A stretch of 64,000 bases of DNA from JBDHHQ01 sp039586035 (GTDB lineage Bacteria > Gemmatimonadota > Gemmatimonadetes > Longimicrobiales > Gaopeijiaceae), in the NCBI GenBank assembly GCA_039586035.1, contig JBDHLD010000006.1, forward strand, positions 44,940 to 108,939. The letters run 5' to 3'. The number at the start of each line of letters is the position of its first letter. Within the stretch, counting starts at the first letter, position 1. Shown here one piece after another: positions 15,265-23,019 of the stretch. The position numbers were made by a program, and so were the translations under genes. The notes beneath the pieces are model-generated. The model did no database searches. It was given only the letters and a program-made list of their open reading frames with translations, and was not told the origin of the DNA.

Positions 15265-16413
15265 CTACGCCGTCCACGCTGCGGTTTCGGCGGCGTCAGA
15301 GGTCGTGCGACCGCCCGCCGCTGGAATCTCCACCGTGAGGGTCGTTCCGGACCCCGGGCGACTGCGCACCTGCACACCCCCACCCAGGTAGGCGGCTCGC
15401 TCCCGCATGCCGACGAGGCCGAAGCTGTGGCCCGTGGACGAGGAGCTGGCGGTGGGGTCGAAGCCTTTTCCGTCGTCGCTGATCTCGGCCACGATGCTGT
15501 CGCGACCCGCTCGGATCGATACGTCGATGTGCGAGGCATCTGCGTGGCGCACGGCGTTGTTGAGGGCCTCCTGGACGATGCGGTAGAGGGTGAGCCGCGC
15601 GTCGGTGTTGAGCCGTGAGGCCACGGCCTCGGTCCGGCAGTCGATCGGGAGCCCGCTGACCTCCGAGAGCAGCCGGGCGTGGGCGTCAACCGCCGCCGCG
15701 AGGCCGAGCTCGTCCAGCTCGGGCGGACGAAGACGTCTGGCGACCTTACGGACGCCCTCCATGGCGACGACGATCTCGTTCCGTACCGTCTCGAGGGCCT
15801 GGCTTCCAGCAGGCTGGGGCAGGCGGGCCGCTGCTCTGAGGTGCAACAGCGTCGTGGCGAGGACCTGGGCCGTGTCGTCGTAGAGCTCCCGCGACAGCCA
15901 CATGCGCTCCCGCTCTTCCGCTTCCAGCACCATGACCGCCAGCTCCCGCTGTCGCCGACGACCTTGGGCCAGGCCGTCCAACATGCCGTTGAAGACGGTC
16001 GTGAGGCGTCGGAGGTTGTCGTCCGCCAGGGGTGAGTGGGCACAGCGGGCGTCGAGCTCCCCCCGCTCGACCCGTTTCGCCGTGGTCTCGATGGGCGCCA
16101 GGGGCGACAAGGCGAGTCGAACCAGAACCGCGTTCGCGGTCGCCGTAATGATGACTGCCAGAAGGACCGAGGCTCCGACCACGCCCAGCATGAGCAGGGT
16201 GTCGACCCCGTCGGCGGTCCGCAGCGTGAGCCAGGCGGCCAAGACGGCCACGAGGCCCACGAAGATCGAGTTGGCGACGACGATCTTGTGGTACAGCGGG
16301 AACCGCAGGAACCGGCGCACTACGGCGACGTCCGTCCATCGACGGGTGCTCGGGCGGCCTGCGCCGGCCGGCCCGGTATCGCCGGGCGCGCTGCCTACAT
16401 CGTTTCGTCGCAC
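15265..16413 (-). CDS. NarL-type sensor kinase lacking the phospho-acceptor histidine
   Basis: 382 residues: two membrane helices (about 44-64 and 73-97), HAMP linker, a HisKA_3-type dimerisation helix (EERERMWLSRELYDDTAQVL) and a HATPase_c domain with ALNNAVRHADAS and SDDGKGFDP. In this family the H-box reads RELHD; here it reads RELYDD, with Tyr178 replacing His (codon TAC). ATP-binding residues look intact. It may be a pseudokinase, a phosphatase-only sensor or a protein working through a partner. No response regulator is adjacent. The GTG at 16411-16413 is the annotated start; later starts are possible. Confidence 0.8.
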   Translation of the reverse strand: MRRNDVGSAPGDTGPAGAGRPSTRRWTDVAVVRRFLRFPLYHKIVVANSIFVGLVAVLAAWLTLRTADGVDTLLMLGVVGASVLLAVIITATANAVLVRLALSPLAPIETTAKRVERGELDARCAHSPLADDNLRRLTTVFNGMLDGLAQGRRRQRELAVMVLEAEERERMWLSRELYDDTAQVLATTLLHLRAAARLPQPAGSQALETVRNEIVVAMEGVRKVARRLRPPELDELGLAAAVDAHARLLSEVSGLPIDCRTEAVASRLNTDARLTLYRIVQEALNNAVRHADASHIDVSIRAGRDSIVAEISDDGKGFDPTASSSSTGHSFGLVGMRERAAYLGGGVQVRSRPGSGTTLTVEIPAAGGRTTSDAAETAAWTA

Positions 16414-16643
16414 GGTTCGAAAGACCTACCACCTCCGGCAGATGGACCTGCATCAGGTCCGGGACCGGAATGGGGAAAGGCGGATCGGGTGGATTCCCGA
16501 ACCGTTTGGTCCAAGATGCGTTCGGGGGCTCGAGTCAGGTGTCGGGAGATGGACCCGGAACGATGTGGGGTGATTCCCCCGGCAGTTGGGGGGGGACGCG
16601 GTGGTCCTGCGAGGTCGCCGGACCAGCGAGACCACGCGTGCGC

Positions 16644-17156
16644 TCAGGGACTCCTGAGCACCAGCGCGCCCGCCGCCGGGTCGTACGTGACGAGCGCCAC
16701 GTGGCGGGGAGGCAGGTCGAGCCCCGCGGCGAGCGTCAGGCCGTCGCCGGGTGCGGTGGCATCGGGCCCGTCCGGGCGGAAGGTCACCTCGATCCGGTGG
16801 GACCCGGCGGTCACGGGGATCTGGTGGAACACATAGATCGGCCGATCTCCCCGGGCACCCGCCGCGCTGACCAGCGTGTCAGCCGTGAGCTCACCGTTCA
16901 GGGAGATCCGAAGTCGGTACGGCGTGCTCCGGGCTTCGCAGATCGTGTCCCTCTGCATGTGCACCGGGAGGCGTGCCCGCTCCGCGTCGGTGATGGGCCG
17001 GCACGTTGCCTCGGTCTCGCTCCGGTATCGCCACGCCAGCCGAACCAGGGCGTCCTCCGAGTCGCCCGGCGTGTAGGGCACGCGGGAAAGGGCGGCGACG
17101 GCCACCGCCATGATCGCCGAGACGGCGAGGGCCAGGAGCTTTTGGCCCGTGCTCAC
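16644..17156 (-). CDS. hypothetical membrane-anchored protein
   Basis: The GTG at 17154-17156 overlaps the TGA of the upstream cytochrome b fusion (GTGA), so the two genes are probably one operon and coupled. The 170-residue product has an N-terminal helix (KLLALAVSAIMAVAVAAL) that could be an uncleaved anchor or signal, then a beta-rich periplasmic-looking part with two Cys (ATCRPITDAERARL and RDTICEAR) that could form a disulfide. No family recognised. Its context suggests a partner or assembly factor of the cytochrome b/ferredoxin fusion. Confidence 0.65.
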   Translation of the reverse strand: MSTGQKLLALAVSAIMAVAVAALSRVPYTPGDSEDALVRLAWRYRSETEATCRPITDAERARLPVHMQRDTICEARSTPYRLRISLNGELTADTLVSAAGARGDRPIYVFHQIPVTAGSHRIEVTFRPDGPDATAPGDGLTLAAGLDLPPRHVALVTYDPAAGALVLRSP

Positions 17157-18721
17157 GAGACGCTCTCCGACGCAGGCATCCGTCCCCGGGTCGTCTCGCA
17201 CTGCGTGTCGAGCTCGATGGCTTCCTCCGCCGCCTCCCGTGCCAGCTCAGCGAGCTCCGCGCGGAACGAGGCGACGGCGTCGGCGATCCGTCCCGCCTCT
17301 CCCTCTCCGGCATACGCGATACGCACCCGCTTCTTGTCGACCCGGGGCTTCAGCTCGGCCTCGCGGTCGTGATAGACCCTGGCTTCGAGCCACTTCACGC
17401 CCTCTCGGTTCCAGCAGTCCCGGGGTGGGCAGGAGGCCACGACCACGCCGCTGGCGCCCGACCGCACCAGGTACTCGATGACGGAGGTGTGCGTGCTGCC
17501 GGCACACTGGACTGGGAAGATCGGGGCGCCTTGGGTCAGCACGCCGCCACTTCGGTCGCAGCCGACCACGACCACGTCGCCCGCGACGAGCCGGCCGCTG
17601 CCGATGAAACGCTTCACCTCCGCCAGCTGGTCTCGGCCGGTACGGCCAGGGGGGCCCACGCCCATGGGGGCGCACGATCCCGCGCAGATGCCGCAGCTGA
17701 CGCAGAGCGCCGGATCGACGCTCGCGACCAGCCCCGCCCGCCCGTCGGGACGCGGGATCATGGAGATCGCGTCGTACGGGCAGTCCTCCGCGCATTGCAG
17801 ACAGCCCGTGCAGAACCGCTCGTTGACCACCGACGCCAGCGGCAAGGCTTCGGATCGGGGACGTGTGAGCCACGGGACCAGCACGAGAACGGTGCCGCCG
17901 GCCAAAGACACGATCCACACCGCCCACGCGGGCATGCGCATGGTCACGGGGAGCCAGAAGCCGTAGAAAACGTCGAGCGGAACCCCTTCCGGAAGCCGAA
18001 ACGCGCTCGCCTCCGCGGCCATCCCCACGGGCCAGAGGATCGACAGCGCCGTGAGCACGCCCATCGACCCCCACAACAGGCCACGCGGGGGCATGAGGGC
18101 GGGGCGGGCAACCCTCGCGACGTGGATCCAGAGGATCAGCCCGACGCCGATGGGCAGCGCGATGTGGAGGAAGAGGTTCAGGAAGAAGAAGGCGGCGGGC
18201 AGGTCGCGCTCCCCCACGAACGTCCGGGCGATGGGCTCGCCGAAGAGCGGGAGCACGTCCAGGAACCGCGCGCCTTCGACGGCCAATAGCTGCGCCTGGG
18301 TGTCCCAGACCATCACGTAGCCGGTCCACCCGCATACGAAGAAGACGAACAGAAGGACGAGACCGGACACCCACGCCAGCGTTCTCGGCCCCCAGGTCCG
18401 TCCCTGAAGAAACATGCGAAGCGCGTGGACGGCGGCGGCGACCACGGCGACGTCCGATGCATAGCGGTGCAGGGCCCGGATCCAGCTGCCCGACCATGCC
18501 TGGTCGGTGATGCGCGCGACGGAGGCGTACGGTGCGCCGATGCGATAGAAGAGCAGGAGGTATAGACCGGTGAGCAGGAGGACGACGAACGAAGCGATCG
18601 CCAGCGCTCCGCTGTGATACAGCGGGTTGAAGCGCCACGTGTAGAGGCGGTTGAATGCGGCGTCCAGCCGCGCCAGCAGGGCCCGAACGGACCCGGTCAA
18701 GGCCGGGGCATCGGCGGCCAT
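17153..18721 (-). CDS. cytochrome b6-like / 2x[4Fe-4S] ferredoxin / MvhD-like fusion protein
   Basis: The 522-residue protein joins three electron-transfer modules. The N-terminal membrane part has two H-x13-H pairs (in HRYASDVAVVAAAVH and HIALPIGVGLILWIH), the bis-haem b ligands of cytochrome b/b6. Then two [4Fe-4S] motifs: CTGCLQCAEDC and CVSCGICAGSC. The C-terminus resembles the hydrogenase/heterodisulfide-reductase iron-sulfur subunit MvhD/FlpD (VQCAGSTHTSVIEYLVRSGA, ASCPPRDC). It probably moves electrons between quinone and a soluble iron-sulfur partner. The ATG at 18719-18721 is preferred; a start at 18775 would put codons into the AT-rich control region. It diverges from an NsrR-like regulator and the haem-copper genes. 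Confidence 0.8.
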   Translation of the reverse strand: MAADAPALTGSVRALLARLDAAFNRLYTWRFNPLYHSGALAIASFVVLLLTGLYLLLFYRIGAPYASVARITDQAWSGSWIRALHRYASDVAVVAAAVHALRMFLQGRTWGPRTLAWVSGLVLLFVFFVCGWTGYVMVWDTQAQLLAVEGARFLDVLPLFGEPIARTFVGERDLPAAFFFLNLFLHIALPIGVGLILWIHVARVARPALMPPRGLLWGSMGVLTALSILWPVGMAAEASAFRLPEGVPLDVFYGFWLPVTMRMPAWAVWIVSLAGGTVLVLVPWLTRPRSEALPLASVVNERFCTGCLQCAEDCPYDAISMIPRPDGRAGLVASVDPALCVSCGICAGSCAPMGVGPPGRTGRDQLAEVKRFIGSGRLVAGDVVVVGCDRSGGVLTQGAPIFPVQCAGSTHTSVIEYLVRSGASGVVVASCPPRDCWNREGVKWLEARVYHDREAELKPRVDKKRVRIAYAGEGEAGRIADAVASFRAELAELAREAAEEAIELDTQCETTRGRMPASESVS

Positions 18722-18764
18722 CGCGCCCTCGTCTGAGGATGGGTCTCGAAGTTCTTGCGCCCAC

Positions 18765-18800
18765 ACATTTATCATATCATCATGAGGAAAACAAGATAAT
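18765..18800. promoter_or_regulatory. AT-rich divergent promoter/operator region
   Basis: Between the divergent cytochrome b fusion and the Rrf2 gene lies an AT-rich block with TTATC (18769-18773) and its inverse GATAA (18795-18799), plus ATCATATCATCATGA. GATAAT (18795-18800) is a good plus-strand -10 about 24 bases before the regulator's start; TATGAT on the minus strand could be the -10 for the fusion gene. Likely controlled by the Rrf2 protein itself; inferred from layout. Confidence 0.5.
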
Positions 18801-18823
18801 CCCGGCAGCAGGACAACTCCTAC

Positions 18824-19252
18824 ATGATGCTCTCTCGCACAGGCGAGTACGCTCTCCGGGCGGTCCTACATCTGGCCCAACACGTCGACGAAGGTCCCAC
18901 ACGTGTCGACGACATCGCAGAGTCGCTCTCGGTGCCCCGCAACTATCTGTCGAAGATCCTCCACGAGCTCGGCCGAGCCGGGGTGCTCACCTCTTCCCGC
19001 GGTCCCCGAGGGGGCTTCGTATTGGCTCGCCCTTCGAACGAGCTGACCCTCGAAGAGATCGTCGGTCACTTCGATCCCGTCGTCGACCGGAGGCGGTGCG
19101 TCCTGGGCCGGGAGGGAGGATGCGACGATGACGATCCCTGCGCTGCGCACGTCCGATGGTCCGAGCTGTCGCGTAGCGTGGTGTCGTTCTTCAGGAAGAC
19201 GACCGTTGCGGAGCTCTTGGACCACCCTGCGGGGGTAGCGACTACGGAATAG
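18824..19252 (+). CDS. nsrR: Rrf2-family regulator, NsrR-like
   Basis: A 142-residue winged-helix Rrf2 protein (MMLSRTGEYALRAVLHLAQH..., SVPRNYLSKILHELGRAGVL, SSRGPRGGF). Three Cys sit at 92, 100 and 106, spacing C-x7-C-x5-C. This spacing, and as far as I recall the numbering, is that of Bacillus NsrR, whose [4Fe-4S] cluster senses nitric oxide; IscR has C-x5-C-x5-C. It is divergent from the cytochrome b fusion and 54 bases upstream of the haem-copper genes, so it probably controls both sides. NO sensing is an inference; iron-sulfur status or redox sensing is possible. Confidence 0.75.
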   Translation: MMLSRTGEYALRAVLHLAQHVDEGPTRVDDIAESLSVPRNYLSKILHELGRAGVLTSSRGPRGGFVLARPSNELTLEEIVGHFDPVVDRRRCVLGREGGCDDDDPCAAHVRWSELSRSVVSFFRKTTVAELLDHPAGVATTE

Positions 19253-19306
19253 TAGGCGGAAATCGCGCAGGCGTAGTCTGAATCTTCACGCGTGAGGAGG
19301 ACGGCC

Positions 19307-19477
19307 ATGGAGGAACAGAAGCCGACGGAGCAGGGAAGCGAGCCCATACCACTCGGGCAGCGCCTTTTCGAGAACCCCTTCCTGCTCCTGATCATGGGCC
19401 TGATCGTGATGTTCGTCTTCTTCACCGGCTGGGGGGTCTGGGAGGTCATGTCCCTCGAGCCGGCTCCCCTTCCCTGA
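19307..19477 (+). CDS. small one-helix subunit of the haem-copper enzyme (subunit IIa-like)
   Basis: A 56-residue protein starting MEEQKPTEQG at 19307, six bases after AGGAGG. It has a charged N-terminus, then one long hydrophobic helix (NPFLLLIMGLIVMFVFFTGWGVW). This is the size and shape of subunit IIa of ba3-type oxidases, which completes the missing first helix of subunit II. It is 15 bases before the subunit II gene. An upstream in-frame start (19292) would precede the ribosome site. Family assignment is by position and shape rather than sequence. Confidence 0.65.
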   Translation: MEEQKPTEQGSEPIPLGQRLFENPFLLLIMGLIVMFVFFTGWGVWEVMSLEPAPLP

Positions 19478-19492
19478 TCCCGGAGGCCGATC

Positions 19493-20089
19493 ATGCACAA
19501 TACCGGGATAGAGCCACCGAAGGGTGTATGGTGGAAGCCCGCCCACAAGTCGGAGAAGATCTGGGTCACGATCGCGTTCGTCTGGTGTCTCGTGCTCTTC
19601 GCCATGATGCCGTTCTGGCACTTCCGCGGTGGCCAGAACCCGACGGGCATTCGTCACAAGGTGGATCCCACTGCCTACGCGGAGCGGGTCCGGGAGTTCA
19701 TCGCCGACTACCAGATCGGGGAGGACAACGGCATCCCCATCGTGGAGCCTCCGCCAGGCAGTGACGTGTATTTGCAGGGTCAGATGTGGATGTGGACCCC
19801 GGTCCTGCAGCTCCAGAAGGACGCCGAGTACATCCTCCACCTGTCGTCCATCGACGTGAACCACGGATTCAACCTCTATCCGTTCAACGTCAACTTCCAG
19901 GTGGTTCCGGGCTATGACTACGGCCTTCGCGTCACCCCCACCGAGGCAGGCGACTACCGAATCGTCTGCAACGAGTTCTGTGGCGTGAACCACCACATCA
20001 TGGTCGGCCGCGTCATCGTCGTGGACGGCGCGAGCGCGGCCGCGGCAGGATCCGAAGCCGAAACGGCTCAGACCGGAGGTGACCGATGA
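19493..20089 (+). CDS. CuA-containing subunit II of a B-family haem-copper enzyme
   Basis: The 198-residue protein has one membrane helix (about 23-42) and a cupredoxin domain with a complete CuA site: His124 in DVNHGF and Cys159, Glu161, Cys163, His167, Met170 in CNEFCGVNHHIM. CuA takes electrons from cytochrome c or a cupredoxin and passes them to subunit I. A single helix plus the small upstream subunit is the ba3-like arrangement. It overlaps subunit I by 4 bases. CuA is also found in the CuA-type nitric oxide reductases, so it does not by itself prove oxygen reduction. Confidence 0.88.
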   Translation: MHNTGIEPPKGVWWKPAHKSEKIWVTIAFVWCLVLFAMMPFWHFRGGQNPTGIRHKVDPTAYAERVREFIADYQIGEDNGIPIVEPPPGSDVYLQGQMWMWTPVLQLQKDAEYILHLSSIDVNHGFNLYPFNVNFQVVPGYDYGLRVTPTEAGDYRIVCNEFCGVNHHIMVGRVIVVDGASAAAAGSEAETAQTGGDR

Positions 20090-21852
20090 GCACCGTCGAG
20101 CGCGAGGCCCTGAGCGGCGGCGCCCCGTCCGGCGGTCCGTTCCGGACCTGTCCCACCACCGGGCTCAAGGTACACAGTCAGGCGGATGCCCTGATCAAGG
20201 CCAACGCGGTCGTCGCCACGGTGGCGCTGCTGGTCGGCGGCGTCGCGGCGTTGCTGGTGCTGCTCACCCGCTGGCAGGTGGTCCACCTCCTGGACGCCGT
20301 CTGGTTCTACCGCATGCTGACGGTCCACGGGATGAACATGCTGATCTTCTTCATCCTGTTCTTCGAGATGGCCGTGCTCTACTTCGCCGGACCGGTGCTG
20401 TTGAACAGCCGGGTGCCGGCTCCCAAGACCGCCTGGGCGTCCTTCGGCCTGATGGTACTGGGGACGCTCATGGTGGAGTGGGCCATGTGGACCGGACGGG
20501 CCGACGTGCTCTTCACGTCGTACGTGCCCCTGATGGCCCACCCCGTCTACTACCTGGGGGTCATCCTGTTCGCCGTGGGGGCGCTCATCGTGACGGGCAT
20601 CTTCTTCGGGTCTCTGGTCGTGGCCAAGAAGGAGAAGACGTACGAGGGCTCCATGCCGCTCGTAACGTTCGGTGCGCTGACGGCCGCCATCATCGCCGTC
20701 ATCACGTTGCTCCACGGCGCCATCATCTACATCCCCACGTTTCTCTGGTCCATCGGCATGGTAACGGTGGATCCCCAGATCTATCGTCTGATCTGGTGGG
20801 GCCTCGGCCACTCTTCCCAGCAGATCAACGTGGCCGCCATGGTCTCGATCTGGTACCTGCTGGGGGCACTCACGGTCGGCGCCGTGGTCCTGAACGAGAA
20901 GATCAGCCGAACGGCATTCGTGCTGTATATCGCCTTCATCTCCATGGCTTCGGCGCACCATCTTCTGGTGGACCCGGGCATGGGTTCCGCGTGGAAGGTC
21001 TGGAACACCAGCTACTTCATGTACATGGCGGTGCTCGCCAGCATGATCCACGGCTTCACGGTGCCCGCCGGCATCGAGCTCGGGCAGCGGCTGCGGGGAT
21101 TCACCCAAGGAGTCTTCGGCTGGGTGAAGAATGCGCCGTGGGGGGATCCAGGATTCAGCTCGCTGGCGTTCTCGCTGGTGATCTTCGGTTTCGTGGGCGG
21201 CATCACGGGCGTGACGTTCGGAACCGAGCAGATCAACATCATCGCCCACAACACGCTGAGGATCCCGGGGCACTTCCACGCCACCGTCGTTTCGGGGACG
21301 GCCATGGCCTTCATGGGGGTCACGTACTACGTGATCCCGCTCATCTTCCGGAAGCAGGTCGCCTTCTACGGAATGGCTCGGTGGCAGCCGTACGTCTTCT
21401 CCCTGGGGATGCTCATCTTCTCCATGGCCATGACGTTCGCCGGAACGTTCGGGATTCCCCGACGGCACTGGGACATCACCTTCACGGGCGCACCGTGGGG
21501 CGTGGAGTACTCGCCGGCGGTGGACCTGCTGCTGGGCGTCATGGCCGTCGGCGGGCTGCTGGCGGTCGTGGGCGGCGCCATGTACATCGTGGTCACCGTG
21601 GTGAGCGTGTTCTTCGGCAAGCCGTTGGGTGAGGTCAGCGCCGTAAACCTGGCCGGCAAGGTGCCCCCGGGTGTCTATGCTCCGCCCCGGGCAGCGATCG
21701 AGGCGGCAGGTACCGAGCCCGAGCTCCCCGAGCACGGGAGGCTGGGGATGGTGCCCGGCACCATGATCCTGGTGGCGGTCTTCCTTGCCGCGTTCATCAC
21801 GTACTACTTCGCCAACTGGAAGCTGCTCAGCTTCATCTGGCAGGTCGGCTAG
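20086..21852 (+). CDS. haem-copper reductase subunit I with Gln at the active-site Tyr position (possible nitric oxide reductase)
   Basis: A 588-residue, twelve-plus-helix protein. Haem and copper ligands are intact: His81 (TVHGMNM), His242 (GLGHSSQQ), His291-His292 (ASAHHLLVDPG), His396 and His398 (PGHFHAT). In oxygen reductases of families A and B the copper ligand begins HPEVY or HPIVY, and its Tyr, cross-linked to the His, is catalytic; here the sequence is HSSQQ, so Gln246 replaces that Tyr. Loss of this Tyr with retained CuA is a feature of B-family-derived nitric oxide reductases. With an NsrR-like regulator upstream, NO reduction is the better guess. It is followed by a Sco gene. General database naming would be cytochrome c oxidase subunit I. 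Confidence 0.85.
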   Translation: MSTVEREALSGGAPSGGPFRTCPTTGLKVHSQADALIKANAVVATVALLVGGVAALLVLLTRWQVVHLLDAVWFYRMLTVHGMNMLIFFILFFEMAVLYFAGPVLLNSRVPAPKTAWASFGLMVLGTLMVEWAMWTGRADVLFTSYVPLMAHPVYYLGVILFAVGALIVTGIFFGSLVVAKKEKTYEGSMPLVTFGALTAAIIAVITLLHGAIIYIPTFLWSIGMVTVDPQIYRLIWWGLGHSSQQINVAAMVSIWYLLGALTVGAVVLNEKISRTAFVLYIAFISMASAHHLLVDPGMGSAWKVWNTSYFMYMAVLASMIHGFTVPAGIELGQRLRGFTQGVFGWVKNAPWGDPGFSSLAFSLVIFGFVGGITGVTFGTEQINIIAHNTLRIPGHFHATVVSGTAMAFMGVTYYVIPLIFRKQVAFYGMARWQPYVFSLGMLIFSMAMTFAGTFGIPRRHWDITFTGAPWGVEYSPAVDLLLGVMAVGGLLAVVGGAMYIVVTVVSVFFGKPLGEVSAVNLAGKVPPGVYAPPRAAIEAAGTEPELPEHGRLGMVPGTMILVAVFLAAFITYYFANWKLLSFIWQVG

Positions 21853-21871
21853 CGCTTCAGATGAGCGGCGC

Positions 21872-22747
21872 ATGACGCGGGGTGAGAAGTGGGCCGTCGG
21901 GGCGCTGGGCGCCCTGGCGGCGATCACCGTGAGCTGGTGGGCGCTGGCCCTGTGGCCGGTGCCCACCGGCGCGCCCGCGTGGCTGGAGCGCACGCGCCAG
22001 GTGTGCTTCGGCTCGACCCCGTCCGGCCTGCCGGACGCCGGAGGCTGGCTCCTGCTCGTGGGGCAGCCGACGAGCATGCTGGTGGCCATGTTCGTAATCT
22101 GGGGCGACGCCCTCGCCGGTGGGCTCCGGGCGCTGGCGCGGTCCCTGCCGGGCCGCGTGGGCCTCGCCGCCACTCTGCTACTGCTTCTGACGGGAACGGT
22201 GGGTGCGGGCGTCCGGGTGGCCAGCGCCCAGCCCGACGCGATCATCCTGGATGACCCGGCGCTACCGCCGGAGACGTACCCACGCCTTGACCGGGAGGCC
22301 CCCACCCTGGCGCTGGTCGACCAGCGGGGCGAGGTGATCACGTTGGGACGATTCGCCGGCCGCACCGTACTGGTGACGTTCGCCTTCGGCCACTGCGAGA
22401 CCATCTGCCCGGTGGTCGTCCACAACGCGCTGGAAGCCGCTGCCGCACTGCCGGAGCTCGACCCGGCGGTCGTGGTGATCACGCTCGACCCCTGGCGGGA
22501 CACGCCCGGCCGCCTTCTCCACATCGCGGAACAGTGGGGGCTCGAGGAAGACGACTTCCTGTTGAGCGGCTCCGTCGCCGCGGTGGAGAGCGTCCTCGAC
22601 GACTGGAACGTCGCCAGGGAGCGGGACGAGCGTACGGGCGACGTGTCGCACCCGGCCCTGGTCTACATACTCGACGAGACCGGGCGCATCGCCTACGCCA
22701 GCACCGGCGACCCCCAGACCATGGTGGCGCTGGCGCTGCGTCTGTAG
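21872..22747 (+). CDS. Sco1/SenC-family copper chaperone with extra N-terminal membrane domain
   Basis: The C-terminal thioredoxin-fold part has the Sco copper site: Cys175 and Cys179 in GHCETICP and His260 in VSHPALVY. Sco proteins deliver copper to CuA, matching the CuA subunit encoded just upstream. The first 115 residues are unusual: two or more hydrophobic segments and a conserved-looking RQVCFGSTPSGLPDAGGW block with a further Cys. The ATG at 21872 comes 19 bases after the subunit I stop; an earlier in-frame start lies inside subunit I. Last gene of the unit; a hairpin follows. Confidence 0.85.
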   Translation: MTRGEKWAVGALGALAAITVSWWALALWPVPTGAPAWLERTRQVCFGSTPSGLPDAGGWLLLVGQPTSMLVAMFVIWGDALAGGLRALARSLPGRVGLAATLLLLLTGTVGAGVRVASAQPDAIILDDPALPPETYPRLDREAPTLALVDQRGEVITLGRFAGRTVLVTFAFGHCETICPVVVHNALEAAAALPELDPAVVVITLDPWRDTPGRLLHIAEQWGLEEDDFLLSGSVAAVESVLDDWNVARERDERTGDVSHPALVYILDETGRIAYASTGDPQTMVALALRL

Positions 22748-22761
22748 CGACTGAATCGGAT

Positions 22762-22784
22762 CTCGTGGGGGATCCCCCCACGAG
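22762..22784 (+). terminator. hairpin terminator after the sco gene
   Basis: CTCGTGGGGG (22762-22771) pairs perfectly with 22775-22784 around an ATC loop, 14 bases after the sco stop. No T tract follows. Confidence 0.6.
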
Positions 22785-22790
22785 CGTTGA

Positions 22791-22812
22791 GGGCATCTTC
22801 CTATTGATGCCC
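22791..22812. promoter_or_regulatory. inverted repeat upstream of the hydrogenase operon
   Basis: GGGCATC (22791-22797) and GATGCCC (22806-22812) form a 7-base-pair repeat with an 8-base spacer; flanking GA/TC extends it with one bulged base. It lies about 210 bases before the hydrogenase small-subunit start, in the 22785-23019 gap that should hold the operon promoter. The rest of the gap (GC-rich, with weak reading frames) shows nothing else I can name. Confidence 0.4.
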
Positions 22813-23019
22813 CTCTGTCGCGAGTGAATCTTGCACCATTCCCGGACCCGTTCGCGGGAACCGGCGCCTCACCAAAAGATGCCACGAGACAGGCCTCCCG
22901 CCCCCGTCTGCGCTCATCGGCCTCGGGGCGAGAGCGGCAAGCCCTCCATGCCCTCCGCCCACGGTGGGCGATGGCTCCGGCGGGACCGGTCAGGAGAGCC
23001 CTCTTGGCAGGAGGCGTCG

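Noticed and set aside
20068..22524. Very long minus-strand open frame (about 818 codons) opposite subunit I and sco
   Set aside because: Asp/His/Arg-rich repetitive composition with no domain; it mirrors the codon bias of the genes on the plus strand.
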